From assembly GCA_030377945.1 (NCBI GenBank), contig JAUCGD010000065.1, positions 1 to 15,539 on the forward strand: a DNA stretch of 15,539 bases. The letters are read 5' to 3'. Below the pieces are notes generated by a model. That model did not search any database and was not told the DNA's origin. It saw only the letters and a list, made by a program, of their open reading frames with translations. Source of the stretch: Desulfobacterales bacterium HSG17 (GTDB taxonomy: Bacteria > Desulfobacterota > Desulfobacteria > Desulfobacterales > Desulfococcaceae). The translations under genes and the position numbers were made by a program. Positions 7,029 to 15,253 of this stretch are shown in pieces (within the stretch, counting starts at the first letter, position 1; each line of letters opens with the position of its first letter).

Positions 7029-7910
7029 ATGAGGATATTTATTGAAAAAAACCTTGCATTGTTTGCCAGTATTTGTACTTTTATTTTGCTTACAGCGTTT
7101 GCCAGTATCCTTGGGTTTTTAATTATCAAAGGCTTTAGAACTCTCAACCTTGAACTTATCTTTGGGACAACACCACCTCTTGAGGCATTGCTGTTCAGAA
7201 GGCAGGTTTTTAACGGACTTTTCCCTGCCATTACTGGTACTTTTTTACTTATTATTTTAAGTATCTGCTGGGCAATTCCCATGGGACTTGGAGCTGGAAT
7301 TTATCTTGCTGAATATGCCACAGGTAAAACAAAAAAAATTCTTAATATATTTTTTGATATTCTGGCAGGGCTTCCTTCAATTGTGGTAGGGCTTTTTGGA
7401 TTTTCAATAACAATTTTGCTAAATAAGAACCTCTCCAACCAAATTTATCCATGCCTGTTGATTTCAAGTCTAGCTCTTGCTTTTCTGGTTCTCCCCTATA
7501 TTATTCGCACCACCCAGGCAGCCCTTGAAGGAGTACCGGTTCTATTGAGGATGACTGCTCCTGCACTTGGGGCAAGCAAACTGCAAAACATAATCAAAAT
7601 TTTGCTTCCCCAATCTCTTTCAGGAATAATAAGCGGGGTTATTCTTGCCACTGGGCGTTGCGCAGAAGATACTGCAGTTATAATGCTGACCGGAGTTGTT
7701 GCTTCAACTGGAATCCCCGGTTCTATATTTTCCAACTATGAAGCTCTGCCATTTTATATATATTATATCTCCTCTCAATACTCAAATCAACAAGAGCTGA
7801 CAACCGCTTACGGAGCAGCTATTATCCTGCTTACAATCTGTTTGATTCTCTTTAGCCTGGCATTTATTATCAAAAAAAGAATAAACCTATATTCAGATAT
7901 CAAAATATAG
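7029..7910 (+). CDS. pstA: Phosphate-type ABC transporter permease PstA
   Basis: Second membrane subunit of the PstSCAB importer. It has 293 residues with about six transmembrane segments, the first at about 8-35. The segment GAGIYLAEYATGKTKK (residues 88-103) and LAGLPSIVVGLFGF (about 112-125) are hallmarks of PstA. The EAA-type coupling loop RMTAPALGASKLQNIIKILL is at about 173-192. The periplasmic/C-terminal region has the usual GIPGSIFSNYEALPFYIYY stretch. AGGGGA at the end of pstC is the nearest possible ribosome binding site but is rather far (about 12 bases) from ATG 7029. It is followed after 21 bases by pstB. Confidence 0.91.
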   Translation: MRIFIEKNLALFASICTFILLTAFASILGFLIIKGFRTLNLELIFGTTPPLEALLFRRQVFNGLFPAITGTFLLIILSICWAIPMGLGAGIYLAEYATGKTKKILNIFFDILAGLPSIVVGLFGFSITILLNKNLSNQIYPCLLISSLALAFLVLPYIIRTTQAALEGVPVLLRMTAPALGASKLQNIIKILLPQSLSGIISGVILATGRCAEDTAVIMLTGVVASTGIPGSIFSNYEALPFYIYYISSQYSNQQELTTAYGAAIILLTICLILFSLAFIIKKRINLYSDIKI

Positions 7911-7931
7911 GATTTCAAAGTTGAAATAATT

Positions 7932-8645
7932 ATGAAACAAGAAATTATAAAAGAAAAGAAAATTAAAATCAGGCAGCTTTCATTCTCCTATAATGACAAA
8001 ACAATCCTGGATAATATTTCCATGGATTTTTTAGATCATAAGATCACAGCGATTACAGGACCATCGGGTTCCGGCAAGTCCACATTTCTAACAATTCTTA
8101 ATCGCTTATGGGAAACAACGCAGGGATGTGCATTGCAAGGGCAGGTAGAAATAAAATTTGGGGACAGCTTCCAGAACATTTACCAGAGGCAATACTCTGC
8201 AACCCGCCTGCGAAGGCAGGTAGGCATGGTATTTCAAACTCCGAACCCTCTTCCCATGAGCATATATAAAAACATTGTCTTTCCCTTAGAACTGTCAGGG
8301 AAAACCGACAAAACCAAGCATAAAATTATGGTTGAGGAGTGTTTAAAATTAACAGGGCTCTGGGATGAAGTTTCTGACAGACTTAACTCTTCTGCCCTTG
8401 AATTGTCCGGGGGCCAGCAGCAAAGGCTTTGCATTGCACGGGCCATGATCCTGCAACCTGAAATACTTCTGCTTGATGAACCCACATCCTCACTTGATCA
8501 TAAAGCTTCCACAGCCATAGAACATCTTTTGGTAAAACTGAAAAAACAGTGTACTATCCTAATCGTTTCCCACTATCTTGATCAGGTACAGAGGATTGCT
8601 GACTGTATTGTTGAATTGCAGAATGGAAAACTCAAGCAGCGCTAA
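7932..8645 (+). CDS. pstB: Phosphate-type ABC transporter ATP-binding protein PstB
   Basis: Cytoplasmic ATPase driving the PstCA channel. It has 237 residues, a little shorter than most PstB (about 250). Walker A GPSGSGKST is at 43-51, and the PstB-typical Q-loop FQTPNPLPMSIYKN at about 98-111. The ABC signature LSGGQQQR is at 158-165. Walker B ends in D182-E183. The H-loop reads VSHY, with the switch histidine present. The C-terminus stops soon after IVELQNGKL. No phoU follows: the next gene is on the other strand, and its last 14 bases overlap the end of pstB. No terminator is visible after the TAA. The absence of phoU means the usual Pho signalling partner, if any, is encoded elsewhere. 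Confidence 0.91.
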   Translation: MKQEIIKEKKIKIRQLSFSYNDKTILDNISMDFLDHKITAITGPSGSGKSTFLTILNRLWETTQGCALQGQVEIKFGDSFQNIYQRQYSATRLRRQVGMVFQTPNPLPMSIYKNIVFPLELSGKTDKTKHKIMVEECLKLTGLWDEVSDRLNSSALELSGGQQQRLCIARAMILQPEILLLDEPTSSLDHKASTAIEHLLVKLKKQCTILIVSHYLDQVQRIADCIVELQNGKLKQR

Positions 8646-8940
8646 ACAAAACAAGATATGTTACAACTACAGAACCTAGTACAGGTATAATAATTCCTCC
8701 CCGCCATAAACCTGCAATCAATGTAAAAATCATACCTGCAATGGCAGCCAGAGGCATATCTGGCGTGGCAGTTAAAACACCGGGGATAATCAAAGCACCA
8801 ATGGCTGTTGCAGGAATACATTTTAAAAAAGCATCCACTCTTGTGTTAATTGTTTTATTGGATAAAAACAGAAAAGGGAGCAACCGGGGAGTATATGTTA
8901 CTACAGCCATGCCAAGAATAAGAGGGATAAGATTACTCAC
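8632..8940 (-). CDS. azlD: AzlD-family branched-chain amino-acid exporter small subunit
   Basis: Small membrane subunit that, with AzlC, exports branched-chain amino acids or analogues. I place the start at GTG 8940 (102 residues, normal for AzlD), not at the upstream ATG 9012, because the extra residues are only the 3' end of azlC read in another frame. The GTG overlaps the azlC TGA in a GTGA junction, and GGGGAG lies a few bases upstream, so translation is coupled. The protein has about four hydrophobic segments and the AzlD signatures TYTPRLLPF and FLKCIPATAIGALIIPG. Its 3' end overlaps the 3' end of pstB by 14 bases in convergent orientation. It is the last gene of the dpp-azl string. Confidence 0.87.
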   Translation of the reverse strand: MSNLIPLILGMAVVTYTPRLLPFLFLSNKTINTRVDAFLKCIPATAIGALIIPGVLTATPDMPLAAIAGMIFTLIAGLWRGGIIIPVLGSVVVTYLVLFSAA

Positions 8941-9638
8941 AGACTCCCCTCTTTTTGATTTGGATGTGGGATTATAAAAAATGATCCTGCAAATGATATC
9001 ACAAGAATACACACAATAATGGTCCAGCCATCGGGCAGAAAATCAAGTTTAATTAAAATTGTATTAAGCACTCCAGAAGCCACCACCAGTAATAATATTT
9101 TCACGGATTTTCTAATTTCAGGCAGTAAAATAGCAAGCAACAGGGAATAGAGGGCAACTGCCATACTTTTTGTTAAAAGTTCTGGCAGAAAACCGCCAAG
9201 GATATAACCTGAAACAGAACCGCTGACCCATGCTGAATAGGCGGCAAACTGCACAATTAAAACAAATGTCTTTGAAAGTCTGCCTCTTTGAAATGATAAA
9301 ACAGAAAATGTCTCGTCTGTAACTCCAAAGGCCATTAAAAACAGATACTTTTTTGCAACTTTATCAATGCGTGTGGATAGATAGGCACTCATTAAAAAAT
9401 GCCTGAAATTAACAAGCAAAGTGGTTAAAATAATACCAACAAACCCCATTCCTGTCATTAACAGATTTAAAGCCATAAACTGGCTTGCACCGGCAAAGAC
9501 TGCTGTTGAAAATAAAAAACATTCAAAAAGTGTTATACCACTGGTTTTTGACAGTACACCAAATGCTATGGCCGGCGGAATATAGCCAATAAAAATCGGG
9601 AATCCTGCCTTAAAAGCTGCTTGAGCCTGCTTTGTCAT
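8937..9638 (-). CDS. azlC: AzlC-family branched-chain amino-acid exporter large subunit
   Basis: Inner-membrane protein that pairs with AzlD to export branched-chain amino acids; the family was named from Bacillus azaleucine resistance and includes E. coli YgaZ. It has 233 residues, the usual length. The N-terminal region AFKAGFPIFIGYIPPAIAFGVL and the segment FAGASQFMALNLL (about residues 49-61) are typical. NFRHFLMSAYLS (about 82-93) and GVTDETFSVLSFQRG (about 105-119) carry the conserved polar residues of the family. Several further hydrophobic helices follow. The ATG at 9638 lies 21 bases after the dppF stop with only a weak ribosome binding site, which suggests co-transcription with the dipeptide importer. 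Substrate assignment is by family; I cannot tell which amino acids are moved. Confidence 0.89.
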   Translation of the reverse strand: MTKQAQAAFKAGFPIFIGYIPPAIAFGVLSKTSGITLFECFLFSTAVFAGASQFMALNLLMTGMGFVGIILTTLLVNFRHFLMSAYLSTRIDKVAKKYLFLMAFGVTDETFSVLSFQRGRLSKTFVLIVQFAAYSAWVSGSVSGYILGGFLPELLTKSMAVALYSLLLAILLPEIRKSVKILLLVVASGVLNTILIKLDFLPDGWTIIVCILVISFAGSFFIIPHPNQKEGSL

Positions 9639-9659
9639 AAGTTAAATAACTTTACAGGT

Positions 9660-10634
9660 TTAAAATTTTTCTGCATGGTGGCAGGCAACCATTCTTTGTC
9701 CAACTTCACGAAGTTCAGGTGCTGTTTGCTTGCACATGTCTGTCATATGAGCACATCTAAGATGGAAAGTACATCCAGGTGGAGGATTCAAAGGAGATGG
9801 AATTTCTCCTGACAACCTGATTCTCTCTCTTCTGGCATTGACATCCACATGGGGAGTTGCAGCAAGCAATGCCATAGTGTAGGGATGAAGCGGGGTGTCA
9901 AAAATAATATCCTTTTTGCCCTGCTCTACTGGTCTTCCAAGATACATCACCATGATCTCATCTGAAATCAGCCGTACTACACTCAAATCATGGGATATGA
10001 ACAGATATGCAAGATTCATTTCATCTTGAAGATCCATGAAAAGATTTAAGGCTTGGGCCTGTACTGAAACATCAAGGGCAGAGACAGGCTCATCTGCCAC
10101 AACCAGAGCAGGATTTAGCATTAAAGCCCTTGCAACAGCAATTCTCTGCCTCTGTCCTCCGGAAAACATGTGGGGATATCGTGAATATTGCTCTGGACTT
10201 AACCCTACTTTCTCCATCATGGCAAGGGATTTTTCTCGTCTCTGGGCTTTTGTAAAACTGGTGTTAATCTTAATGGGTTCTTCAAGAATTGCGCCAACTT
10301 TTTTTCTTGGATTTAAAGAACCGTAAGGATCCTGGAAAACGATTTGAACTTTTTTTCTCAAAGTCTTCATCTCTTCAGGGCTGGAAGTTACCGCATTGAT
10401 TCCATCCACTTCAAAATCACCAAAGGAAGGCTTTTCAATCATGGTAATCACTCTTGCAAGAGTAGATTTTCCGCAGCCGGACTCTCCAACCACAGCAAAA
10501 GTTTTACCAGATTTAATGGTAAAAGATGCTCCATCAAGAGCTTTCAGTGTTGCAGAAGTTTTAAAAAAGGTTCCCTCTTTAACTGTGTAATATTTTTTAA
10601 GATCTCTGGCTGTTATTATAGTTTTTTCATGCAT
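9660..10634 (-). CDS. dppF: Dipeptide ABC transporter ATP-binding protein DppF
   Basis: One of two ATPases powering dipeptide import; cytoplasmic, bound to DppBC. It has 324 residues. Walker [10 protein letters not shown] is at 50-58, Q-loop [11 protein letters not shown] at 100-110, signature FSGGQRQR at 157-164, and Walker B ends in D181-E182. The C-terminal oligopeptide-transporter extension carries four cysteines, C288, C294, C301 and C318, in the spacing seen in DppD/OppD-type proteins, which may bind an iron-sulfur cluster. The ATG at 10634 overlaps the dppD stop by eight bases and has GGAG about nine bases upstream, so translation is coupled. The [20 protein letters not shown] region, with an insertion before Walker A, marks it as DppF/OppF rather than DppD/OppD. 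It is followed by azlC. Confidence 0.93.
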   Translation of the reverse strand: MHEKTIITARDLKKYYTVKEGTFFKTSATLKALDGASFTIKSGKTFAVVGESGCGKSTLARVITMIEKPSFGDFEVDGINAVTSSPEEMKTLRKKVQIVFQDPYGSLNPRKKVGAILEEPIKINTSFTKAQRREKSLAMMEKVGLSPEQYSRYPHMFSGGQRQRIAVARALMLNPALVVADEPVSALDVSVQAQALNLFMDLQDEMNLAYLFISHDLSVVRLISDEIMVMYLGRPVEQGKKDIIFDTPLHPYTMALLAATPHVDVNARRERIRLSGEIPSPLNPPPGCTFHLRCAHMTDMCKQTAPELREVGQRMVACHHAEKF

Positions 10635-11598
10635 ATTGCGGGGCTCCGTCTTTCAAAGGGAAATGACACCTCACTGCACTATCATTGTTTGTGATTAATA
10701 AAGGAGTATTGGTTTTACATTTTTCTCTGGCAAATTTACACCTTGGATGAAAAAGACATCCTGATGGCCTGTCATATTTCCCAGGCACAACACCAGGTAT
10801 TGTGGGAAGCCTTTTTGAATCGGTATTTCTTTCGGGCAGAGAACCCAATAAAGCCTGTGTATATGGATGTACCGGTGATGTAAAAATATTATTGGCACTG
10901 TTTTTTTCAACAACCTGACCTGCATACATGACTACTACATCTTCTACTGTTTCTGCAATCACTGCCATATCATGGGTGATCAGGATTAAAGCCATGTTAT
11001 TCTTTTTTTGCAGATCAAGTAAAAGATCAAGTATCTGAGCTTGAATAGTAACATCAAGAGCGGTTGTAGGTTCATCCGCAATTAGTAAAGTTGGATTACA
11101 TGCAATGGCCATTGCAATCATGACCCTCTGGCTTATTCCACCTGACAATTGGTGGGGAAAACTTTTCAAGCGTTCTTCAGGTGCAGGGATTCCAACCTGT
11201 TTTAACAGTTCAACAGCCCTTTGATGCCGCTTTTTTTTTGATCCTCCCTCATGGATTTTCAAAGCTTCTGTCAACTGGAACTCAACAGTAAAACATGGAT
11301 TAAGACTTGTCATGGGTTCTTGAAAAATCATGGCAATCTCTTTTCCAGTGATTTTTCGTTTCTTCTTTTTTGACATGCTCAATAAATCATAGTTCTTAAA
11401 AGAGAGAATATCGGCTTCAATAATTCCAGGATAAGGAATCAAGCCCATCATTGCAAGTTGGGTTACACTCTTACCTGACCCTGATTCACCAACAATTCCG
11501 AGAACCTTTCCCTCGTCTAAAGTAATATCAACACCATCCACTGCCTTAAACCCGTCAAAATCAACAGAAAGGTTTTTTATTTCTAATATCCGGCTCAT
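10627..11598 (-). CDS. dppD: Dipeptide ABC transporter ATP-binding protein DppD
   Basis: Partner ATPase of DppF. It has 323 residues: Walker A GESGSGKS at 37-44, Q-loop [10 protein letters not shown] at 92-101, signature LSGGISQR at 151-158, and Walker B LLIADEP at 171-177 with catalytic E176. The C-terminal extension has cysteines C281, C287, C294 and C311, the conserved set of the DppD/OppD group that may hold an iron-sulfur cluster. A lysine-rich stretch (KKKKRK, about 77-82) interrupts the helical region before the Q-loop and is a little unusual. The ATG at 11598 is preceded by AAAGGA at good spacing. It starts 28 bases after dppC ends and overlaps dppF by eight bases, consistent with one operon. 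Confidence 0.93.
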   Translation of the reverse strand: MSRILEIKNLSVDFDGFKAVDGVDITLDEGKVLGIVGESGSGKSVTQLAMMGLIPYPGIIEADILSFKNYDLLSMSKKKKRKITGKEIAMIFQEPMTSLNPCFTVEFQLTEALKIHEGGSKKKRHQRAVELLKQVGIPAPEERLKSFPHQLSGGISQRVMIAMAIACNPTLLIADEPTTALDVTIQAQILDLLLDLQKKNNMALILITHDMAVIAETVEDVVVMYAGQVVEKNSANNIFTSPVHPYTQALLGSLPERNTDSKRLPTIPGVVPGKYDRPSGCLFHPRCKFAREKCKTNTPLLITNNDSAVRCHFPLKDGAPQYA

Positions 11599-11626
11599 AA
11601 TTCCTTTCTCAAATGGTAAACAATCA

Positions 11627-12526
11627 TTACCGCTTCATCTTTGGATCAAGGGCATCCCGAAGGCCATCACCTGCAAGGTTAAATGCAAGCACTGTTAAAA
11701 GAATGGCAACCCCTGGAAAAGTCACTACCCACCAGGCTCTCTGAACAAACTGCAAGGCATTGGCAAGCATAGCACCCCACTCAGGAGTTGGCGGCTGGGC
11801 TCCCATACCGAGAAATCCTAATGCTGCAGCATCAAGAATAGCTGTGGAAAACCCTAAAGTTGCCTGGACAATTAAAGGTGCCATACAATTTGGAAGCAAT
11901 ACTGCAAACATCATTCTAAAGGGGCCTGATCCACTAACTCTTGAAGCAGTTACATAATCTTTATTCTTTTCAGCTATAACAGAAGCCCGAGTCAATCGAA
12001 CATAGTGTGGAAGAACAACAATGGCAATGGCAAGTATTGCATTTTGCAGGCTTGGGCCGAGAATTGCAACAATGGCAAGGGCAAGCAAAAGACTTGGCAG
12101 TGCAAGGATTATATCCATGAACCTCATGACAATAATTTCATAAAATCCACCGATATATCCTGAGGTCACACCAAGAATAATTCCAACTGCAAGGGAAAGA
12201 GTTACAACGATAACACCCACAAAAAGGCTTAATCTTGCACCATGGATCAGTCTTGACATTATATCTCTGCCCACGTCATCGGTACCCAGGATAAATTTGC
12301 TGGTTCCGCCATCCATCCAGATAGGTGGCTGCAAAAGAGCATCTCTGTATTGTTCAAAAGGATTGTGCGGTGCGATATAATCGGCAAAAACAGCGACCAT
12401 GATCGCAAATATAATAAAAAACAATCCGATAACTGCGCCCTTATTTTCAGAAAAATATTTCCAGAATTCTTTTAATGGATGGGGTGGAGCTGCATTGTCT
12501 AAGGCTATGATTGTAGTTTCACTCAT
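11627..12526 (-). CDS. dppC: Dipeptide ABC transporter permease DppC
   Basis: Inner-membrane channel subunit for dipeptide import. I chose ATG 12526 (299 residues), which begins [11 protein letters not shown] and has GGAAAG eight bases upstream. The frame is open further into dppB, but the added residues do not look like family sequence. The cytoplasmic N-terminus [19 protein letters not shown] leads to the first membrane helix (about 30-50). The motif [24 protein letters not shown] (about 79-102) is diagnostic of OppC/DppC. The EAA loop, with [18 protein letters not shown], lies at about 194-211, and [17 protein letters not shown] follows. The C-terminus [14 protein letters not shown] is also typical. 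It starts 13 bases after the dppB stop. Confidence 0.94.
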   Translation of the reverse strand: MSETTIIALDNAAPPHPLKEFWKYFSENKGAVIGLFFIIFAIMVAVFADYIAPHNPFEQYRDALLQPPIWMDGGTSKFILGTDDVGRDIMSRLIHGARLSLFVGVIVVTLSLAVGIILGVTSGYIGGFYEIIVMRFMDIILALPSLLLALAIVAILGPSLQNAILAIAIVVLPHYVRLTRASVIAEKNKDYVTASRVSGSGPFRMMFAVLLPNCMAPLIVQATLGFSTAILDAAALGFLGMGAQPPTPEWGAMLANALQFVQRAWWVVTFPGVAILLTVLAFNLAGDGLRDALDPKMKR

Positions 12527-12539
12527 CTTAAAAGCTTTC

Positions 12540-13550
12540 CTAACTTGTGTAACGAATACGGGGATTAATAATTCCATACAAAAGATCAACCCCAAGATTT
12601 ACAAAAATGATCAAAGTGGCAATAATTAGAATTCCACCCTGAATAGCAGGATAATCCCGCCTGTTTATGGATTCGAGAATCCATTTCCCAACGCCCGGCC
12701 ATGCAAAAATTGTTTCAGTTAAAATTGCACCGGCAAGAAGAACACCTGTCTGAAGACCAATAACTGTAATTACAGGGATCATTGCATTTCTTAGAGCATG
12801 TACCAAAATTACACGATTGGTGGACAATCCTTTGGCCTTGGCAGTTCTTACATAATCTTCTTTTAAAACCTCAAGCATGGAAGAGCGTGTCATCCTGGCA
12901 AACACTGCCAATGGAATGGTTCCAAGAACAATGGATGGCAGAATCAAATGACTTACAGCAGATTTAAATGCTCCTGGTTCATTGGAGCGGAAGGCATCTA
13001 TCAACATAAAACCTGTATCCGTATCAATCCAGAAAAGAGCTGATATCCTTCCTGAGACAGGTGTCCACCCCAGATGTACAGAAAAAAATAGAATCATTAA
13101 AAGTCCCCACCAGAAAATCGGCATTGAATAGCCAGTCAAAGAGGCTCCCATAACCGTATGATCAAATACGGTTCCTCTTTTGACCCCTGCAATTATGCCT
13201 GCAGGCAGTCCGAATAATACTGCAAAAATCATAGCACATAAAGAGAGCTCAAGCGTTGCCGGGAAAAGAGTAAAAAACTCTTCAAATATAGGTTTTTTGG
13301 TTACAAATGATTTTCCTAAATCCCCCTTAAATACATTTCCGATATACCGGAAATATTGTATATAAAGTGGTTTATCCAAACCCATTTCCGCTTTTATGGC
13401 TGCATGCCTTGCAGGATCAATTCCACGCTCTCCTGCTCGAAGTTCAACTGGATCACCGGGTATTAAATGAATCAAAGAAAAAGTAAGAAGGGTGACACCA
13501 ATAAAAGCTGGGAAAATATGAACAAATCGTCTTAAAAAAAACTGAATCAT
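12540..13550 (-). CDS. dppB: Dipeptide ABC transporter permease DppB
   Basis: Inner-membrane channel subunit pairing with DppC. I chose ATG 13550 (336 residues, begins MIQFFLRRF); a TTG two codons upstream is possible but less likely. The sequence follows E. coli DppB closely: LRRFVHIFPAFIGVTLLTF at the N-terminus, LIHLIPGDPV (about 27-36), AGERGI (about 40-45), the central SLTGYSMPIFWWGLL, the EAA loop with DYVRTAKAKGLSTNRV at about 230-246, and the C-terminal VDLLYGIINPRIR. The ribosome binding site is weak. Immediately upstream lies a perfect 17-bp tandem duplication, and further up a strong hairpin separates it from dppA. These features may set translation or transcript levels. Confidence 0.94.
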   Translation of the reverse strand: MIQFFLRRFVHIFPAFIGVTLLTFSLIHLIPGDPVELRAGERGIDPARHAAIKAEMGLDKPLYIQYFRYIGNVFKGDLGKSFVTKKPIFEEFFTLFPATLELSLCAMIFAVLFGLPAGIIAGVKRGTVFDHTVMGASLTGYSMPIFWWGLLMILFFSVHLGWTPVSGRISALFWIDTDTGFMLIDAFRSNEPGAFKSAVSHLILPSIVLGTIPLAVFARMTRSSMLEVLKEDYVRTAKAKGLSTNRVILVHALRNAMIPVITVIGLQTGVLLAGAILTETIFAWPGVGKWILESINRRDYPAIQGGILIIATLIIFVNLGVDLLYGIINPRIRYTS

Positions 13551-13555
13551 GATCA

Positions 13556-13589
13556 ATCACATTCTTAATAAAATCACATTCTTAATAAA
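13556..13589. repeat. Perfect 17-bp tandem duplication in front of dppB
   Basis: ATCACATTCTTAATAAA occurs twice without a gap or mismatch, at 13556-13572 and 13573-13589. On the coding strand of dppB the copy nearer the gene ends about six bases before the ATG. The duplication therefore includes or displaces the ribosome binding region. A recent slipped-strand or replication duplication is the simplest explanation. Confidence 0.85.
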
Positions 13590-13597
13590 ATTAATGA

Positions 13598-13627
13598 GCG
13601 GTACAGCAAAATGAATTGCCATACCGC
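13598..13627 (-). promoter_or_regulatory. Intercistronic hairpin between dppA and dppB
   Basis: Read on the minus strand, GCGGTA, a two-base mismatch, GCAA, a six-base loop, TTGC, a two-base mismatch and TACCGC form a 30-base hairpin with ten Watson-Crick pairs. It lies 30 bases after the dppA stop, between the genes for binding protein and permease. The sequence after it (TCATTAATTTTATT) is T-rich without being a clean uninterrupted T run. It could act as a partial terminator or RNA-stabilising structure that keeps the binding protein more abundant than the membrane complex, a common arrangement in such operons. Confidence 0.6.
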
Positions 13628-13657
13628 CATTAATCATCAAATTGACTTTTAACTTAA

Positions 13658-15253
13658 CTATTTAAGATCTACACCATAAAAAGCGTGTCCGCCAAAAGGA
13701 TCAATTTTATACCCTACAACATTTTTAGCCATGGGCATATACACAACTGAATGTGCAATGGTTACCCAGGGAGCTTGCTCTTTAAAAACAAGCTGAGCTT
13801 TCTCATAGAGTCTGGTTCTCTCTTTAGGATCTGAAATCTGTTTTGCTTTCATAATCAGATCATTAAATTCTTTGTTACACCATTGAGCTCTGTTTGAGCC
13901 ACCAACTGCATCACAACCCAAGAGCACAGCAAGAAAGTTGTCTGGATCGCCATTATCACCAGTCCAACCGAGAAGAACTGTCTGATGCTCACCATTCTTG
14001 GAACGTTTAAGGTATTCACCCCATTCAAAGGAGACAATCTTAGCTGTCACACCCACTTTTGCCCAGTCTGCCTGGATAATTTCAGCCATTCTTCTTGCAT
14101 TTGGATTATATGGGCGCTGTACAGGCATAGCCCATACATCAGTTTCAAATCCATTAGGGAATCCTGCATCAGCCAACATTTTTTTTGCTGCAGCCACGTC
14201 ATATTCATAATCTTTTACTGCATCATTGTAAGACCACATGGTTGGCGGAATTGGATTTTTAGCAATTTTACCAGATCCCTGGAATACAGCATCCATGATG
14301 GCTTGTTTGTTGATTGCCATACTCAATGCCTGACGAACTTTAACATTATCAAATGGTGCCTTTTTTGTATTAAATGCCAGGTAACCAACATTCAATCCCT
14401 CTTGCTGCATCAACTTAATTTTAGGGTCTTTTGCAATTGCTGCAAGATCAGCAGGATTTGGATAAGGCATTATATGTGCTTCACCTGCCTGGATTTTTGC
14501 ATAACGAACAGCAGGGTCAGGTGTGATGGCGAAAACAAGCTTATCAATTTTTGCACGGCCTTTCCAATATGTGTCATGGGCAACGTATCTGATTTGAGAG
14601 TCTTTCTGGTATGAGACAAATACAAAAGGGCCGGTTCCGATTGGTTTCTGATCAAAATCTTCCGGAGTGCCTGCTTTCATCATATTATCTGCATATTCTG
14701 CAGAGTGAATGGAACCGAGATCCATTGCCAGGTTGGCAATGAATGGAGCTTCAGGCCTGGTTAGATTAAAAACAACTGTGTAATCATCTTTTTTCACAAT
14801 GGATGCAATCAGACTTGGCATACTCATGCCATTGAAATATTCATAAGCTCCACCGGAAACTTTATGGTAGGGATGATTTTTATCATATTGCCGCATAAAA
14901 GAGAACATTATATCATCAGCATTAAACTGACGGGTGGGTTTAAAAAATTTTGTTGAATGAAAATCTACCCCTTTTCTAAGATGAAAAGTATAGGTTTTTC
15001 CATCTGCAGATACATCCCATGATGTTGCAAGTCCTGGTTCAATTGCTGTTGTGCCTGTTTTAAACATAGCCAGTTTGTCAAAAATCTGTCTGGATGATGC
15101 ATCAAAAGTGGTTCCTGCTGTGTAGAATGCAGGTGTAAAACCTTCTGGACTTCCTTCAGAACAATACACCAAAGTTTTGGCCTGCACAGATACTGCAAGC
15201 ATGCAAAAAAGGGCTGCAAAGCCTGCTACTGATAAAAATTTACGCCATTTCAT
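13658..15253 (-). CDS. dppA: Dipeptide ABC transporter periplasmic binding protein DppA
   Basis: Periplasmic receptor for dipeptides (solute-binding protein family 5), delivering ligand to DppBCDF. It has 531 residues, close to the E. coli DppA length. Residues 1-25 are a signal peptide with cleavage likely at VQA/K. The mature protein begins KTLVYCSEGSPEGF, as in E. coli. Other near-identical stretches to E. coli DppA, as I recall it, are PYHKVSGG, the FNLTRPEAPF region, TPDPAVRYAKIQAGE, MPYPNPAD, IPPTMW, WAMPVQRPYNPNARRMAE and WTGDNGDPDNF. These make DppA more likely than OppA, haem-binding or nickel-binding relatives. AGGGGGAG six bases before ATG 15253 is a very strong ribosome binding site, fitting high expression. 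It is first gene of dppABCDF-azlCD. Confidence 0.95.
   Translation of the reverse strand: MKWRKFLSVAGFAALFCMLAVSVQAKTLVYCSEGSPEGFTPAFYTAGTTFDASSRQIFDKLAMFKTGTTAIEPGLATSWDVSADGKTYTFHLRKGVDFHSTKFFKPTRQFNADDIMFSFMRQYDKNHPYHKVSGGAYEYFNGMSMPSLIASIVKKDDYTVVFNLTRPEAPFIANLAMDLGSIHSAEYADNMMKAGTPEDFDQKPIGTGPFVFVSYQKDSQIRYVAHDTYWKGRAKIDKLVFAITPDPAVRYAKIQAGEAHIMPYPNPADLAAIAKDPKIKLMQQEGLNVGYLAFNTKKAPFDNVKVRQALSMAINKQAIMDAVFQGSGKIAKNPIPPTMWSYNDAVKDYEYDVAAAKKMLADAGFPNGFETDVWAMPVQRPYNPNARRMAEIIQADWAKVGVTAKIVSFEWGEYLKRSKNGEHQTVLLGWTGDNGDPDNFLAVLLGCDAVGGSNRAQWCNKEFNDLIMKAKQISDPKERTRLYEKAQLVFKEQAPWVTIAHSVVYMPMAKNVVGYKIDPFGGHAFYGVDLK

Noticed and set aside
8941..9012. Longer azlD start at 9012
   Set aside because: The added residues are the azlC 3' end in a different frame. 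The GTG at 8940 with GGGGAG and the GTGA overlap gives a protein of normal AzlD length.
12527..12595. Longer dppC start inside dppB
   Set aside because: ATG 12526 has a good GGAAAG site and gives the usual DppC N-terminus; the extension is dppB sequence read out of frame.
13985..14614. 209-codon open frame on the plus strand inside dppA
   Set aside because: It is antisense to a strongly conserved gene, has a Cys/Phe/His/Ile-rich composition, and resembles no protein family I know. It is a shadow of dppA codon use.
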